Origin: Symbiodinium kawagutii | Lineage: Eukaryota; Sar; Dinophyceae; Suessiales; Symbiodiniaceae | Direction of reading: 5' to 3' | Assembly: GCA_009767595.1 (NCBI GenBank) | Contig: VSDK01002196.1 | Coordinates: forward strand, 373,576-437,575 | DNA length: 64,000 bases | Part shown: positions 13,756 to 25,108 of the stretch, piece by piece | Layout of the letters: each line of letters begins with the position of its first letter | Numbering within the stretch: the first letter of the stretch is position 1 | Notes under the pieces: generated by a model | Told to the model about the DNA's origin: nothing | What the model saw: only the letters and a program-made list of their open reading frames with translations | The model's database searches: none | Made by a program: the position numbers and the translations under genes

Positions 13756-14030
13756 GATTTTTGGGTGGTTGATTTGATGGTTGAACACCTGGAATATGTT
13801 TTTGAAGCTTCATCATGGCCATCGGATTTCGAGGGACTGAAGAATAGAATCGTATTTTCATTTCAACGGAGAAACCATCGAGTTTGAGATACCCAACTTA
13901 TGACAGACCCCAGTATGCTGCGACCAGTAAACATGCTGAGGGAAGAGGTCACGCTGCAAGCTATGAGCTCTCAAAGCTACTCCGTTCCTCCTTGCCACTC
14001 TTCCCTTGGCGCTTCCCGTTGGTTCTTGAG

Positions 14031-15847
14031 ATGGTGGTGGTGTCGCACCTCAACTTGGATACAGCCACGTCAGCTGGATGCAATTTGATGCGAAGTCAAT
14101 GTTTTGGTGAGTGAGCCTTTGTTCATCAATGAGGTTTTGAAAGTTTAGATGTGGCATTTCGGATAAGGATTAGGGATCGGTTTGGTACTGAACAGAGTGC
14201 CCTCCCATGAGGTTCGGCCCAATGGCAAGGAAGAAGATCATGTCCATTGCTCGGGCACAGCCATACACTTCGAGCAGCTGGCCTGCGGGAAAGACCGTGA
14301 AGATCTCCTTCACGGACATGGATGGCACGAAGGCCACCAAGAACTTGATGTGGAAGCCGGACAAGGAGAAGCTGTATCAGGTGATCACGAAGGCAACTGC
14401 AGCTGGCGTCGCAGACTTGGAAGTCTACTACGAAGATCATGATGGTGACAAAATAGAGCTAGATGCCACAGAAAGTGGCATTGCAGAATTCCTCGCAGAT
14501 CACTGGCAGCACCCAAGCCCCAAGCTGGAGGCAGATGGGAGTTGTGGACTTGAGTTCTCCTGGATGGTATGGTTTTCCTCAATCATTCTCGCGCAGAAGA
14601 ATGCTAGTTGCTGTTGTTGGTGGATGTTGGTGGTGTTGGTGGTGGTGCTGCTGCTGTTGCTTCCTTTGAATTTACAAATATAATCATTTGTATTTCACCA
14701 TGTGTATCAGGTGCATTGGCGTTTACCAACACCTGTGGAGAAGTTCCAGAGCAAGGTCGAATCGGCCAAAGCTTGGGTGATTGGACATGGAGGTGCCACT
14801 GATCAAGCTGTGCAAGACGACTCCTGGCTGTAGATGCAGACAATTTGTAATTGCATTTGGATTATTTTGGGAGGGTCCCTTCCTGTTTGGTTTTGTGCGG
14901 TTGCTAAGTCAATGCATAGTTCTTGGGTTTGGACTTTGTCCGCAAGATCAGAAGAGCTGGCCTGAAAGGGGAGATCTTGATAAAACAAAACATGACGGCC
15001 AATTCTTGCAGCTAAGGCCCTGCAGAAAGTGGAACTCAACGGTGCAAAGGTCACTGAGAACTCTGGCTCAGTACGGCATGTCATTGAGCAGAAGGGCTGC
15101 AGGAAAGAAGAATGGCCCGAAGTGGTTGAGAACCTAAAGTCTGCGCTTAGCCTCTCAGAAGCAGAGGCAAAAGGGTTGTTGAACGCAGCCCAACAGGAGG
15201 AGGGGAAAGATCAGCATTTCCACCAGACGACCAATGGCGACAAGATAACTACAGTTTTTGTTGCTTACCACACCATATACCTGGATGACCAGATTGACTT
15301 GATCTTTGGCAAGTATGAGGCATCCATGGAGGTGATCTGGGGTCCGCCCGGGGAGAACTGCATCCAGCACAACGGCACCAACTTTGCGGCGTGGCCCACG
15401 GCATCGCCACATGGCAACAATCGGGGATTTGAAGTGAAGGGCGCGGTGGTGGAGATTCCTTCCGGGTGGCAACTGGTGGACTCGACCCAGGAGGGCTTCG
15501 ACAACATCCGGAAGCGTGTGATCGCTCCATACGGGTGGCACACAGACGTCCTCGTGACCTCAGGCGCCGACGGTCAGCTTCAAGGATGGTGCACAAGTCG
15601 GTGTGGACCCAATGCTGGAAACCATGCAGGGCCAGCAAGCAGCAGCGCTGTAGAGAAGAAGGACGAGTCCCGTTTCCATTTCAAAGGCGACCTCGGCTTC
15701 CGCCTCTTGATCCAAGCGAAGCCGGTGGCCACCCCGGAGCTGATCAACGACTGGAAGCGCTACGTGCAGCTCTCGGCCCAGCGCGAGTGGTCTCAGCAGC
15801 TCGGTGCGCCCCATGTTGGATCCATCCAGGAGTCAGTGGGGCCATAG
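14031..15847 (+). CDS. Array unit 2: PB1-like/exon-C family protein
   Basis: Inferred exons are: 0 at 14031-14110, A at 14212-14530, B at 14711-14818 and C at 15017-15847, about 445 aa. Exon 0 (alpha form) starts at an ATG conserved with units 3 and 5b (MVVVSHLNLD). It ends GGTGA|GTGAGC in phase 2, which joins correctly to GAG|G of exon A. Exon A includes GKTVKISFTDMDGTKATKN and FEVYYED-like DLEVYYEDHDGDKIELD, the PB1-like acidic motif. It ends GGAG|GC in phase 0. Exon B reads VHWRLPTPVEKFQSKVESAK and is followed by a GACTCC donor candidate (GA type), while a GT site lies 8 bases on with TAG in frame. Exon C keeps AYHTIYLDDQIDLIFGK, IPSGWQLVDST, PYGWHTDVLVTSG and QREWSQQLG, and ends ESVGP plus TAG, slightly longer than its sisters. 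Function is unknown. Confidence 0.7.
14606..14662 (+). repeat. TTG/GTG microsatellite in A/B intron, unit 2
   Basis: A short imperfect TTG/GTG/CTG triplet run within the intron between exons A and B. The run in unit 3 occupies the same place and shares the lead-in GCTAGTTGCTGTTGTTGGTG, so the repeat was present before these copies separated. Confidence 0.8.
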
Positions 15848-15904
15848 GTTCCCACAAGGAGATGGATGATCACAGCTTCACCACTTCCTGTGGTTGCTGA
15901 CATG

Positions 15905-15976
15905 TTCCTATGGCAAGTTGCCAGCAGTAGTCGTCAAACTTTTGCTGTTGAGAGATTCCAGCCAATAGCAAGTACT
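15905..15976 (+). promoter_or_regulatory. 3' conserved element, unit 2
   Basis: This carries the perfect 11-base palindrome GGCAAGTTGCC at 15912-15922, then CAGCAGTAGTCGTCAAA and GAGAGATTCCAGCCAATA. It starts about 60 bases after the stop and has the same order as after the other units. It probably lies in the 3' UTR. Confidence 0.55.
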
Positions 15977-16499
15977 TTAAAGAAAATAGTGCCGGGATAA
16001 GTTGACAGAGCCTAACAGACAGATATTGAAAAAGTGTCGCTGTCACCCGCACATGCCGCCAGTGATAGCCAAGTAGCCACCAATCCAGACTGATCAGGCA
16101 ATCTTTCTGGGAAGAGAATGAGAAAATCCTGCCTCATGCGGATGAAAGGGGCTTGCCTTGATCAAATTCATGCAACCTACAAGTAGTAACGGGTGCTTAA
16201 CAAATATTAATGTGAATGCGTTGTGTTGTAGTTGTAATGTATTTTTGTCACTGCTTACCAAAGCATTTGGCAAGTGAATTCTGTTTTGGTTGGAAATCTA
16301 GAACCTTGACAGCATAGTCACCAAGTTCTTGCCAGTGATCCATTCAAAAGCACTTACTGTTAAGTGATGATTGATTCTAGGTTCTTATTTCAAGTTCAAA
16401 GAAGCTCAGTGGAAAAATCAACCTCAAACGGGAACAAAAGAGTGTGAGGAAACCAAGCCAATACTTTGTGGAGAACTTTAGAGAAATTAGCGCTTTACA

Positions 16500-19400
16500 G
16501 TGGATTAGGCCATGAGAGCTCTTGACAGACCTATTAGGTTTCCATGTGTTCAATCAGGTTGCTTGGCGACTGTAGGTTTTGCTGGACGTCCAAAATTGTG
16601 TGAAACAAAAACGGACGCATCCGAAATCCTTCAAAGATGTTTTGAGTTTTATGCTACTGAGTAGCAGTAGTGCCTTTTGATGTTGTTATCTGAATGCTCT
16701 GGAGCAACGCTCTGTTTCCCCCAAGAGTTTCCAACCGGCAGGCCGTGCATTGCAGTGAAGCCTGGCATATCTCTCGGCCACGTTGGAGGCTTGGACCATC
16801 CATGCCGGTTTGGTTTTTGGTCAATCTTTTGCAAGAAAACCAAGGGGTTGAACTATGTTGAAGCGGTCATGGGGTCGGATGAAGCATGCCCAAACGTGTT
16901 GTCGTTTTTTGAAGTTGGCCACATAGTTTGATTCTTTGATATTTGCTAGTGTATTTGGCTGCCTTTGCGTTTGGCTGGCTAATTGTTTTGCTTACTTGGG
17001 TTGCTTGGGCGATTCATCGCTTGCTAGCTTGGTAGGTTGGTTGCTTCTTTGCTGCGTTGCATGGTTGCCTTTTATTTTGTTTCTTAGTGAATTGTTATTG
17101 CTTGTTGGCCTGTGTCTACTTGGCTGTTTGATTGTTTGGGTGGTTAGTTTTTGAGCGTAAGAGTTTAGTCCGAGCACTGCGTCACGTTCCACCATAGACA
17201 TCAAAGTTTGGTTTGCCGCTCCATCATCCAAGTCGACGACATGGCTGGGGTTGGGCGGAGAGTCGAGTATTTAGTTGTGGTCAGTTTGCCCAGGTTTGGT
17301 GGTTTGCTGTTAGAGGCCATTTGTTTTATTGGTTGACAATGTTGATTGTCATTACCGAGAACGCATGGTCCCATGTACCCGGGCGCCTTCAGTCAAAAAA
17401 CGTGGTCATTTATGTCACCAGCTAATAAGGATCACTGAACACATCATGCGAAGTCGTAGATGATTCATTGGATGTTTTGATCATGATGTTGTGTTCATGG
17501 TGTTTTCAACCTGAAGTGAAAATTTGCAATGGCTATTTTGAATGATTTGATCTGATGCTCCCCACAGGTTCTTCCCTCATCCCTTGCGACTGGGTTCCCT
17601 GCTCGAATGATGAGGCAGCAGCGCCACGGTCTGCGCAACGTTTTGGCTGCACCAGCTTGCTATTGCAGGCGGGGATTGTGGCATCATTCCTATGGTGGTG
17701 CACCGGTTTTGCTTAGTGGACTTTTGTTGGTCATACATAGTCATAGCGCATGTTGAAAAATACATATATCATGAATATTGTTCTAATGAACTATCAAATT
17801 GCAAATTCGCATCTTTTGTACTTTGGGATTGCGAGTGCTCTTTCTCATAGTGAAATTGTATAACCAAACAAGTGTTCATCAAATCATCGTCATTGGACAA
17901 CCATGGTAACTTGTTTATCCCCATCATTTGGACTTGCAGATGGAGTTGTTCCTTTTGTCAAACCTTGATAATCTGTCAGTCAATCGCCTCTAGCCGCATC
18001 TTTTTTGACTTTCAGATTGCGATGGATCCCTTTGGCGATCAACCTTTCCGAAGTTTGTCATGTTCATTGAAGTCTTCTGGACTTCTGGTATTCCTTTGTT
18101 CCTTCGGGTAATCAGAAGAAAACTTTGGCAATAAGTTCAGGATCCATTCAGTATTAATTCATCTGCCCTTTTTGGATTGTTGGATGATGGAGCTTCGGTA
18201 ATCGGTTTCATTTTGGTTTGTTCATCGTTGCCATTGCTTTTTCAACTTTCACATTCTGCGTGACCCGTTTCATAATCAACGGGGTAATTACACCAGTGTT
18301 TTGCACTTCCAGATGTTGTGTGATGCTTTGGGTAGTCAAATCTTTGAGGACAAAGCAATCTCTTATTGAACTTGGGTGAATTGCTTATCCTCCTTTTTCC
18401 AACTTTCACGTGTATTTGCTTGTTAGGGGCAATCGCTCGTTGAGAGCTAAAGGCTAAAGGTGTCTTTGACAAATCAACCATGTGATTTTTTCAATGGGGC
18501 CGCTGATCAACTATAGACTATGACCACACTCTGGGTGGAGATTGGCAGTAGGGGGTCCTGGCCAATTCGCATGGTTGTTCCCCAATCAACCATCAACCAG
18601 GCACCATGTTCGTTTGATAGATATCAGGGGTCCTCCACTCCCGGTGATGATAGCCTGTAGACAGAACAAAGCGATTTTTGTCACTACGTGAGGCCAATAA
18701 TTGTTGAACGCAGGGTGCCCCAAAAAAATCTAGGTACCCCTTCTATATCTTCATGCTGTTCGGTACAGAAACAAAACCATGGATGACTTGGGATGAACCC
18801 TTCCCACCTGCCATGTGCAGGATGAGATGCACGGCTTGATTCTGTCAGAGGAGAAGGTGACACAGGAGGCCAGGTGCACCCAGAAGCAGCTGCTTCCAAC
18901 AGACCATAGAATTCATTTGAAGAAAATGGTTGACATCTACTGTGGCACTACCTGCATTGATAGGTTGATTGGGTTGGGATCCATGGATTTGCCATGGTTT
19001 ACTAGCGCACTAAGTAAAAAAAAATATGTGTTTGATATTGATTTGATGTAGTCGCGATTATACCATTTATACCCAAACGCATTATACAAGTTGTGTTGTG
19101 AGTAGCAAGCCACATTTTTTGACCTAAACCTGTCGGGCTAAGATCGGGTTTTTGCACACCTGGATGAGTCCAACTTTTTGCGGGAGCTCTGCCAGTAGCA
19201 TCAACAAGAGGCAGCTGGAGGTTGGTGCCGAACAACTAATTAGGTAGTTCCTTCATTTAGTCTGGATTGTTCTTGATGAGATGTCTCATCGAAAAGTCAT
19301 CTACCACCAACACATCCTATGCTTGAAAACCTTTGGCTTTCGTTCTTGATCTTTTTATCATCCTCCCATCTCCACCTTAAGCTGGACTTAGCATCACTCA

Positions 19401-22400
19401 TCGACTTTTTGACACAGGCACATGTCGTACCTGCCCATGTCCAGGATCAGATCCGTTGAATGACAAGGTGACAGAGCCAGGTGCCTCCCGCAGCTGGGTC
19501 AGCTCTGAGATGCCAGCAGGGTGTATGTCCCAGTAACCGGGTGGCCGACTCCTGCCAGTTCATGTCATGATCATGTTTATCATAGTAATGTTTTATGTAC
19601 TTGTTGGATGGACTGGAGCTACATCTCAGGAAAGTGACCGGGTTTCGGCATCATGAAACTGCAAGAACGATGGGTCATGCAGGGACAACATGGACTGCAA
19701 GATAGTAGGTTCTCAAAAGGTCATGATGGCATTACGGATTAGAAGTCTCATTGTGCGCAAACTGGTCAAAGAGCAAGTTTCAACCCCAAATTCATGGCTT
19801 GTGGATGTGTGTGGTCCCTCTCATCAATCCAAGATGATGGTTTCGATATCTTTGAATTCTCTTGATAGGAGAGTGAAATGCCAATAATGTAAGTGTTGTA
19901 ACTGTTAAGCAGTATTTTGGGTCAACTTGAGATTTCGAAGTCGAACAGAGTTCCTTCACATCTAAGGTTCACCAGAAACAGCAACTCAAACGGACATCAG
20001 GGCATCCAACCACCAGCATCCAAGGATCAGAATTCATCAGCAGAAATTGGTGTCTTCCTTGTTGACCATCAAGGATCACCAAGATCTTTTTGGCATCACA
20101 TGAAGGATAAATGAACCCACTCCATGGCCATGATTGGTTGCAGGGTGGTCCTGCCTCCTGGCTATTGGCCGTGCTCAATGTGAGGTGCCCATGATACTAC
20201 TGGTGATTGGCTCATAAGTGACAAGCATAGCTTCGATAGGTTACCAGGGACCTCCCCCACAATCCCACCAGATACAACTCATTGGAGATCGCATTTCTTG
20301 ATGTTATGCATCCTTTGATGGCCAAAGAAAGATTGGTAGCCAGTACCCATAGCCCTGACCATTTCGCAGATCTTCCCGTGCCTTTCCCAGCTGCACCGTG
20401 GAGAGGATCCCATCCCTGGTTTCGTTCTGCTGGAGGCGAAGGTGATGCAACAGGCTGGGACCTGGACCTGGATCTGGAAGACTGATTCTATTCGAAGCTT
20501 CTATGACTTTAGCTTTTTATTGCTGGAGTGGTTGTGGATTGCTTGAATGGTTGTGGATGGTTCTGGAGTTATGGATGGTTGTGGCTGGTTGTGGATGATC
20601 ATTTTGGTGTGTTATGATTTCAATGCCCTGGTCTCCCTTGACACTTGTGAAGGATCAAAGGGCTGGTTGGTGTTGGGTTCATTTGCAGAACAAGAGGATG
20701 AGTTCAGGATTCAGTCCAGCAGTGTCTAAAATCGAAATAATAGTTTGCGACAGTGAGACACGCGTGTTTTCTAGATTTGACATCTGCATTTGGACGGTCT
20801 TATTTCTGATGATGAAATGATATCATACAAAAAAGAGTAACTTTCCACTGCTGAGTAATTCTGGGAGATGTCTGAATTTGGAGGTCTTGGCAAATTTCAA
20901 TTCACAGTTCCAGGGTCGTTGCTAAGAACATCCCTATATTCAATAGCCACCATGATCCAAAGATCAACATTAGCAACGCAAATGCTGAGATCTCATCTCT
21001 GCTATCGGTTTCTCCATTGTTGGCAGTTACCTTCGTGGGTTCAATGTGGAACCTCACACTACCCAAAGACGGAAACACCCATCATCAGATGCTCCAGATT
21101 CTTTCACATCAGTTTGTTGTGTTTCACTCGTTTGTTCGATTGTTCGATGGGAAACCCTACACTGACCTAAACAGCCACCTTCAAAAGCGTTCTGAAAAAT
21201 TGAGTTCCCACTGCCAAACCTTTCTGCTGCTGGATCTCATTGGAGAACCCTGTGACCAAGCCCTGGTTGGTCATCCCCAGGAGTCGCACCTTGCTAATGC
21301 CTCGCCTTGTGACTCTTCAGTGTCGTGACCGAAGTGACCGTTCGGGGTGAGCAAGCCTTGGATGGGAACTGAAACCAACAAGAATCAACCACTTTTAAGT
21401 TGAAACAAAGGGTTATTGTATTCATGAATAGGAACTCTCATCAACCACTATGAAGTAATGAATCTGGGATTGATCATTAGGCATCAACCATCATTCATGA
21501 TTATTCCACCATCATCAAGGGTTGTTTTTATTGTTGCTTATTGTGGTCATGAGACCAACTTACAAAACAAATGTTTGAAGCCGATTGTAAAAGGATATCA
21601 CACCATCACCCAGTAACAGTCCAGATAAGCATTACATTTGCTTTTAGCAAGGGCCCTTGGAGATGATCACTTTGACTGTTACTTGATGTTACTTGTTGAT
21701 GGGAATAAGCCCAGGGGTCACCAAGGAAGATGAAACGTAGTCAACAAGTCAATGGGATATGAACCACTAAACAATGATGTGGACTTGGCTTGACGGTAGG
21801 TTATGTTTATGTGGTGCTCAAGATCCTACTTGCACGATTCTCTTGATGTGCAACTGCACCTCAAGCCGAGACTATCAACAAAGTTGCAAGCATTGATGTC
21901 TCCAACCGAACATGACTACATATCACGGGGATATCACATGCTATCACCACAAAAGCTTAAGTAAGCTACCAGGCAACGCGCCACAGGCATGCGAATGTTG
22001 ACAACAGATCCCAATGATTCAAATCGCAGGAACCTGCTCCAGCTCATCAGATGTCCAATAAGGTACATGGTAAGGAACCATTCCATACCGATGGTTGATA
22101 ACAATTGGACTATGAATAGTGATCATGGTCATAGTCCATGTATCATACGAGATATCAACCGCACAGGTGCTTGCACACCAACCACTCTACTCCCAAGGCC
22201 ATAGTGTTGGATTCCCCCCAGGGAGAGCTAGATGGAAAAGGGTTGCAAGATGTGTCGCTTGTGGGTTGAAAGGTAGTGGTATGATGCAATCGCCGGAGTC
22301 TTTTGTTCGTCTACCAGATTGGTTTGATGTTGCTCAAACGGCATCAATTCATATTCATTTCACATGGTCATTCTCAAGATGGAAAACCAACCCATGTGTC

Positions 22401-22925
22401 CCAGTTTGGGAGTAGAGGACCATTGGACCATGACTCCCTTCAGGGGGCTATACATTTTGGATTCTGGGTGCATGGCTGCAAACTAAATCCCTTTGCCCGG
22501 AAGATGGAAACCATAAGAGTGGATCCGACAGCAGAATCCAACAAGTTTGATTCGCGTAAGAGGTTCTCAAGATATCCAGTCGCATGCCCTCCTTTGCGTA
22601 ACAACGCTCCCTAGCCATGATGAAGACTACCTTCTCAGGCCATTCAGCTGGAGAGAAGTCTTCGAAAGATCAGCAGGTGCCAAACCTGTGCGTCGGATGT
22701 CGGGCATGGAGAGCTGTGAGGGCTCCATGTTTTAGTGGTTGGACAGCTGAAGTTGAGAAGAACAGAATTTTCATGTTAATGGGGAAACCAATGGGTTTCA
22801 GGATGTTTCAGGTACCCCAAGTTGTCACAGACCCAGGAAACTGGCTGCTGAAAGAGGTGAGACTGCAGGCTCTTAGCTCTCAAATCGACTCCGCTCCTCC
22901 TTGGTGCTTCCCATTCCTTCTCAGG
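16500..22925. repeat. Array spacer, type I copy c
   Basis: This is the spacer between units 2 and 3. It is colinear with a and b over most of its length: ~16,590-16,800 matches 410-590, ~17,590-17,680 matches 9270-9360, and ~20,380-20,470 matches 2840-2920. Many short reading frames occur but none is shared by all copies, so I call no gene. Confidence 0.65.
22646..22752 (+). promoter_or_regulatory. Conserved upstream block, unit 3
   Basis: GAGAAGTCTTCGAAAGATC and then GAGAGCTGTGAGGGCTCCATG, as before units 1 and 2, about 175-280 bases before the proposed unit 3 start. Confidence 0.4.
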
Positions 22926-23660
22926 ATGGTGGTGGTGTCGCACCTCAATTTGGATGCTAACACGTCAACTGCCTTCAATTTAATGCAGAGACATTTTTTT
23001 GGTGAGTGGGTAAAGTCGTAGTAGTCGTAGTCATTACTTTTTCAAGTCATTACTTATTAAATTAATTAAGTCGTCATTAAGTCATAATCAATTAAATTAT
23101 GAATCAAGGGTTGAAAATCCAGATGTGAGGGGGAACTGTGGGATTTAGCTGAGAGAGTGCTTGTCCACGAGGTTCGGCCCACCGGCGAGGGAGAAGATCA
23201 TGTCCATGGCTGAGGCACAGCCAGATGCTTCCAGCAGCTGGCCTCCAGGAAAAGCCGTGAAGCTCGTCTTTGCAGACATGGATTGCGCCAAGGCAACCAA
23301 GAACTTGATGTGGAAGCCAGAGAAGGAGAAGTTTCGTCAGGTGATCACGAAGGCAACAGCAGCTGGTGTCGCAGACTTCGAAGTCTACTATGAAGATCAT
23401 GAGGGTGACAAGATTGAGCTAGACATTACAGAAAATGGCATTGCAGAATTCCTCGCAGATCATTGTCAGCACCCGAGTCCCAAGCTGGAGGCAGATTGGA
23501 GTTGTTGAGTTGGGTTCTTCAGAATGGTGCCATATGAGATCGTTTTTCTCAATCATTTTTGAGAGGAAGATTGCTAGTTGCTGTTGTTGGTGGATGGTGT
23601 TGTTGTGCTGGTTGGTGGTGGTGCTGCTGGTGCTGGTGCTGGTGCTGGTGCTGGTGCTGG

Positions 23661-23692
<32 letters not shown>

Positions 23693-23752
23693 NNNNNNNN
23701 NNNNNNNNNNNNNNNNNNNNNNNNNNNNNNNNNNNNTATTGGTATTTGTTGC

Positions 23753-23803
<51 letters not shown>

Positions 23804-24986
23804 CCGGTGAAGTTGGAGACACTGCTGTTTGTATCAGGTACACTTCCGTTTGCCAACAACTCTGGAGAAGATCCAGAGCAAGGTCAAATCGGCCAAAGCT
23901 TGGGTGATTGGGCACGGAGGTGCCACTGATCAAGCTATCAAAGACGCCAGTTGGCTGCAGATGCAGACAATTTATTTGTGTTTTGACTTGTTATTTGTCC
24001 CTTCCTGTTTGGTTTTGTGCCCTTGCTTGGTATATACAGATAATTGACGCATGTATTTTGATTTCAATTAACGTTGGCCAGCACGATCGAAGGAGCTGGG
24101 TTCACTCAGGATATGTTGATACAACAAGACATGATGGCTGGATTTTGCAGCTAAGGTGCAACAGAAAGTGGAACAGAAAGGCGGGAAGATTGCCGTAAAC
24201 TCTGGCTCGGCACGTCATGTCATGGAGCACAAGGGTTACAGGAAGGAAGAATGGCATGAAGTGGTTGAGGACCTAAAGTCTGAGCTTGGCCTTTCAGAAG
24301 CAGAGGCAAAAGGGTTGTTGAACGCAGCCCGCCGGGAGGAGGGTAGAGATCAGCACTTCCACCAGACGAACGTTGGCAACAAGATAACCACGGTTTTCGT
24401 AGCTTACCATACTGTTTGTGAAGGCAGCAAGATTGATTTGGTCTACGGCAAACACGAAGAGTCCATGGAGGTGAGCGGAGCTGCAACAGCTCTGCCCGGC
24501 GAGAACTGCATCCAGTACAACGGTACCATTTTCGCAGTGTGGCCCTCGGCATCGCCACACAGCAACGTAGCCGGAACTGACATGAAGGGTTTGGTCGTGG
24601 AGCTGCCTTCCGGGTGGCAGCTGGTGAATTCGACCCAGGAAGGTTTCGACAACATCCTGCAGCGGGTGATCACTCCATATGGATGGCACGCATCTGTCCT
24701 GGTGACCTTTGGTGCCAACGGCCAGCTCCAATTCTGGAGGACAAATCGGTGTGGATCTGATGCTGGAACGGAATGGGTCCCTCAAAAGATCAATGAAGAA
24801 ATCGAGAAGAAGGACACGTGCCATTTCCGTTTCAAAGGGTCCGATAGCTACCGCCTCCTGATCCAGGCGAAGCCGGCAGCCACCCCCGAGCTGATCAACG
24901 ACTGGAAGCGCTTCGTGCAGCTCTCCGCCCAGCGCGAGTGGTCTCAGCAGCTGGGCTTGCCGCATGTCGGATCCATCCAGGAGTGA
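22926..24986 (+). CDS. Array unit 3: PB1-like/exon-C family protein
   Basis: Inferred exons are: 0 at 22926-23005, A at 23172-23490, B at 23838-23945 and C at 24156-24986, about 445 aa. Exon 0 begins at the conserved ATG (MVVVSHLNLDANTSTAFN), preceded in frame by a hydrophobic stretch. It ends GGTGA|GTGGGT in phase 2. Exon A contains GKAVKLVFADMD, MWKPEKEKF and DFEVYYEDHEGDKIELD, closest to a PB1 OPCA-type motif. Its donor is GGAG|GCAGAT, and the A/B intron is interrupted by 44 Ns in a triplet repeat. Exon B reads VHFRLPTTLEKIQSKVKSAK. Exon C has AYHTVCEGSKIDLVYGK, LPSGWQLVNST, YGWHASVLVTFG, RLLIQAKPAATPELINDW and QREWSQQLG, and stops at TGA after SIQE. An alternative start is the MSM within exon A (23200). 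Function is unknown. Confidence 0.7.
23578..23810 (+). repeat. CTG/TTG microsatellite in A/B intron, unit 3
   Basis: A long run of GTGCTG, then CTG triplets, an assembly gap, then TTG triplets. It lies wholly between exon A and exon B. The leucine- and glutamine-rich reading frames across it are artefacts of the triplet repeat. Confidence 0.9.
23693..23736. other. Assembly gap (44 N)
   Basis: A run of 44 N bounded by CTG triplets on the left and a TTG-rich tract on the right. The true repeat length is unknown. Confidence 0.98.
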
Positions 24987-25035
24987 ACAGGTCCATAGGG
25001 CAATGAAACGCACGACTTCCAGAGGTTGTGACACT

Positions 25036-25108
25036 TTCTATGGCAAGTTGCCAGCAGTAGTCCTCAAACTTTGGCTGTTGAGAGATCCCAGCCGATTTCA
25101 AGTCTTTA
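25036..25108 (+). promoter_or_regulatory. 3' conserved element, unit 3
   Basis: The palindrome GGCAAGTTGCC is at 25042-25052, followed by CAGCAGTAGTCCTCAAACTT and GAGAGATCCCAGCC. It is preceded by GACTTCCAGAGGTTG, which is shared with units 4 and 6. Confidence 0.55.

Larger units (their letters stand above)
7980..14030. repeat. Array spacer, type I copy b
   Basis: This is the spacer between units 1 and 2, colinear with copies a and c. It includes a TTG/CTG microsatellite (12041-12110), a small ATCATAG inverted/direct repeat cluster (11040-11175) and the upstream block of unit 2 near 13,640. I found no reading frame conserved among the three copies, so I call no gene. Confidence 0.65.

Noticed and set aside
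23419-23933. Poly-Gln/poly-Asn/poly-Ala frames across the 44-N gap
   Set aside because: Same cause: an intronic triplet repeat plus Ns.
24294-25034. 246-codon minus-strand frame opposite exon C of unit 3, and similar antisense frames opposite the other exon C copies
   Set aside because: They lie exactly over the sense exon, their peptides are not conserved between units as the sense ones are, and they follow from sense codon bias.
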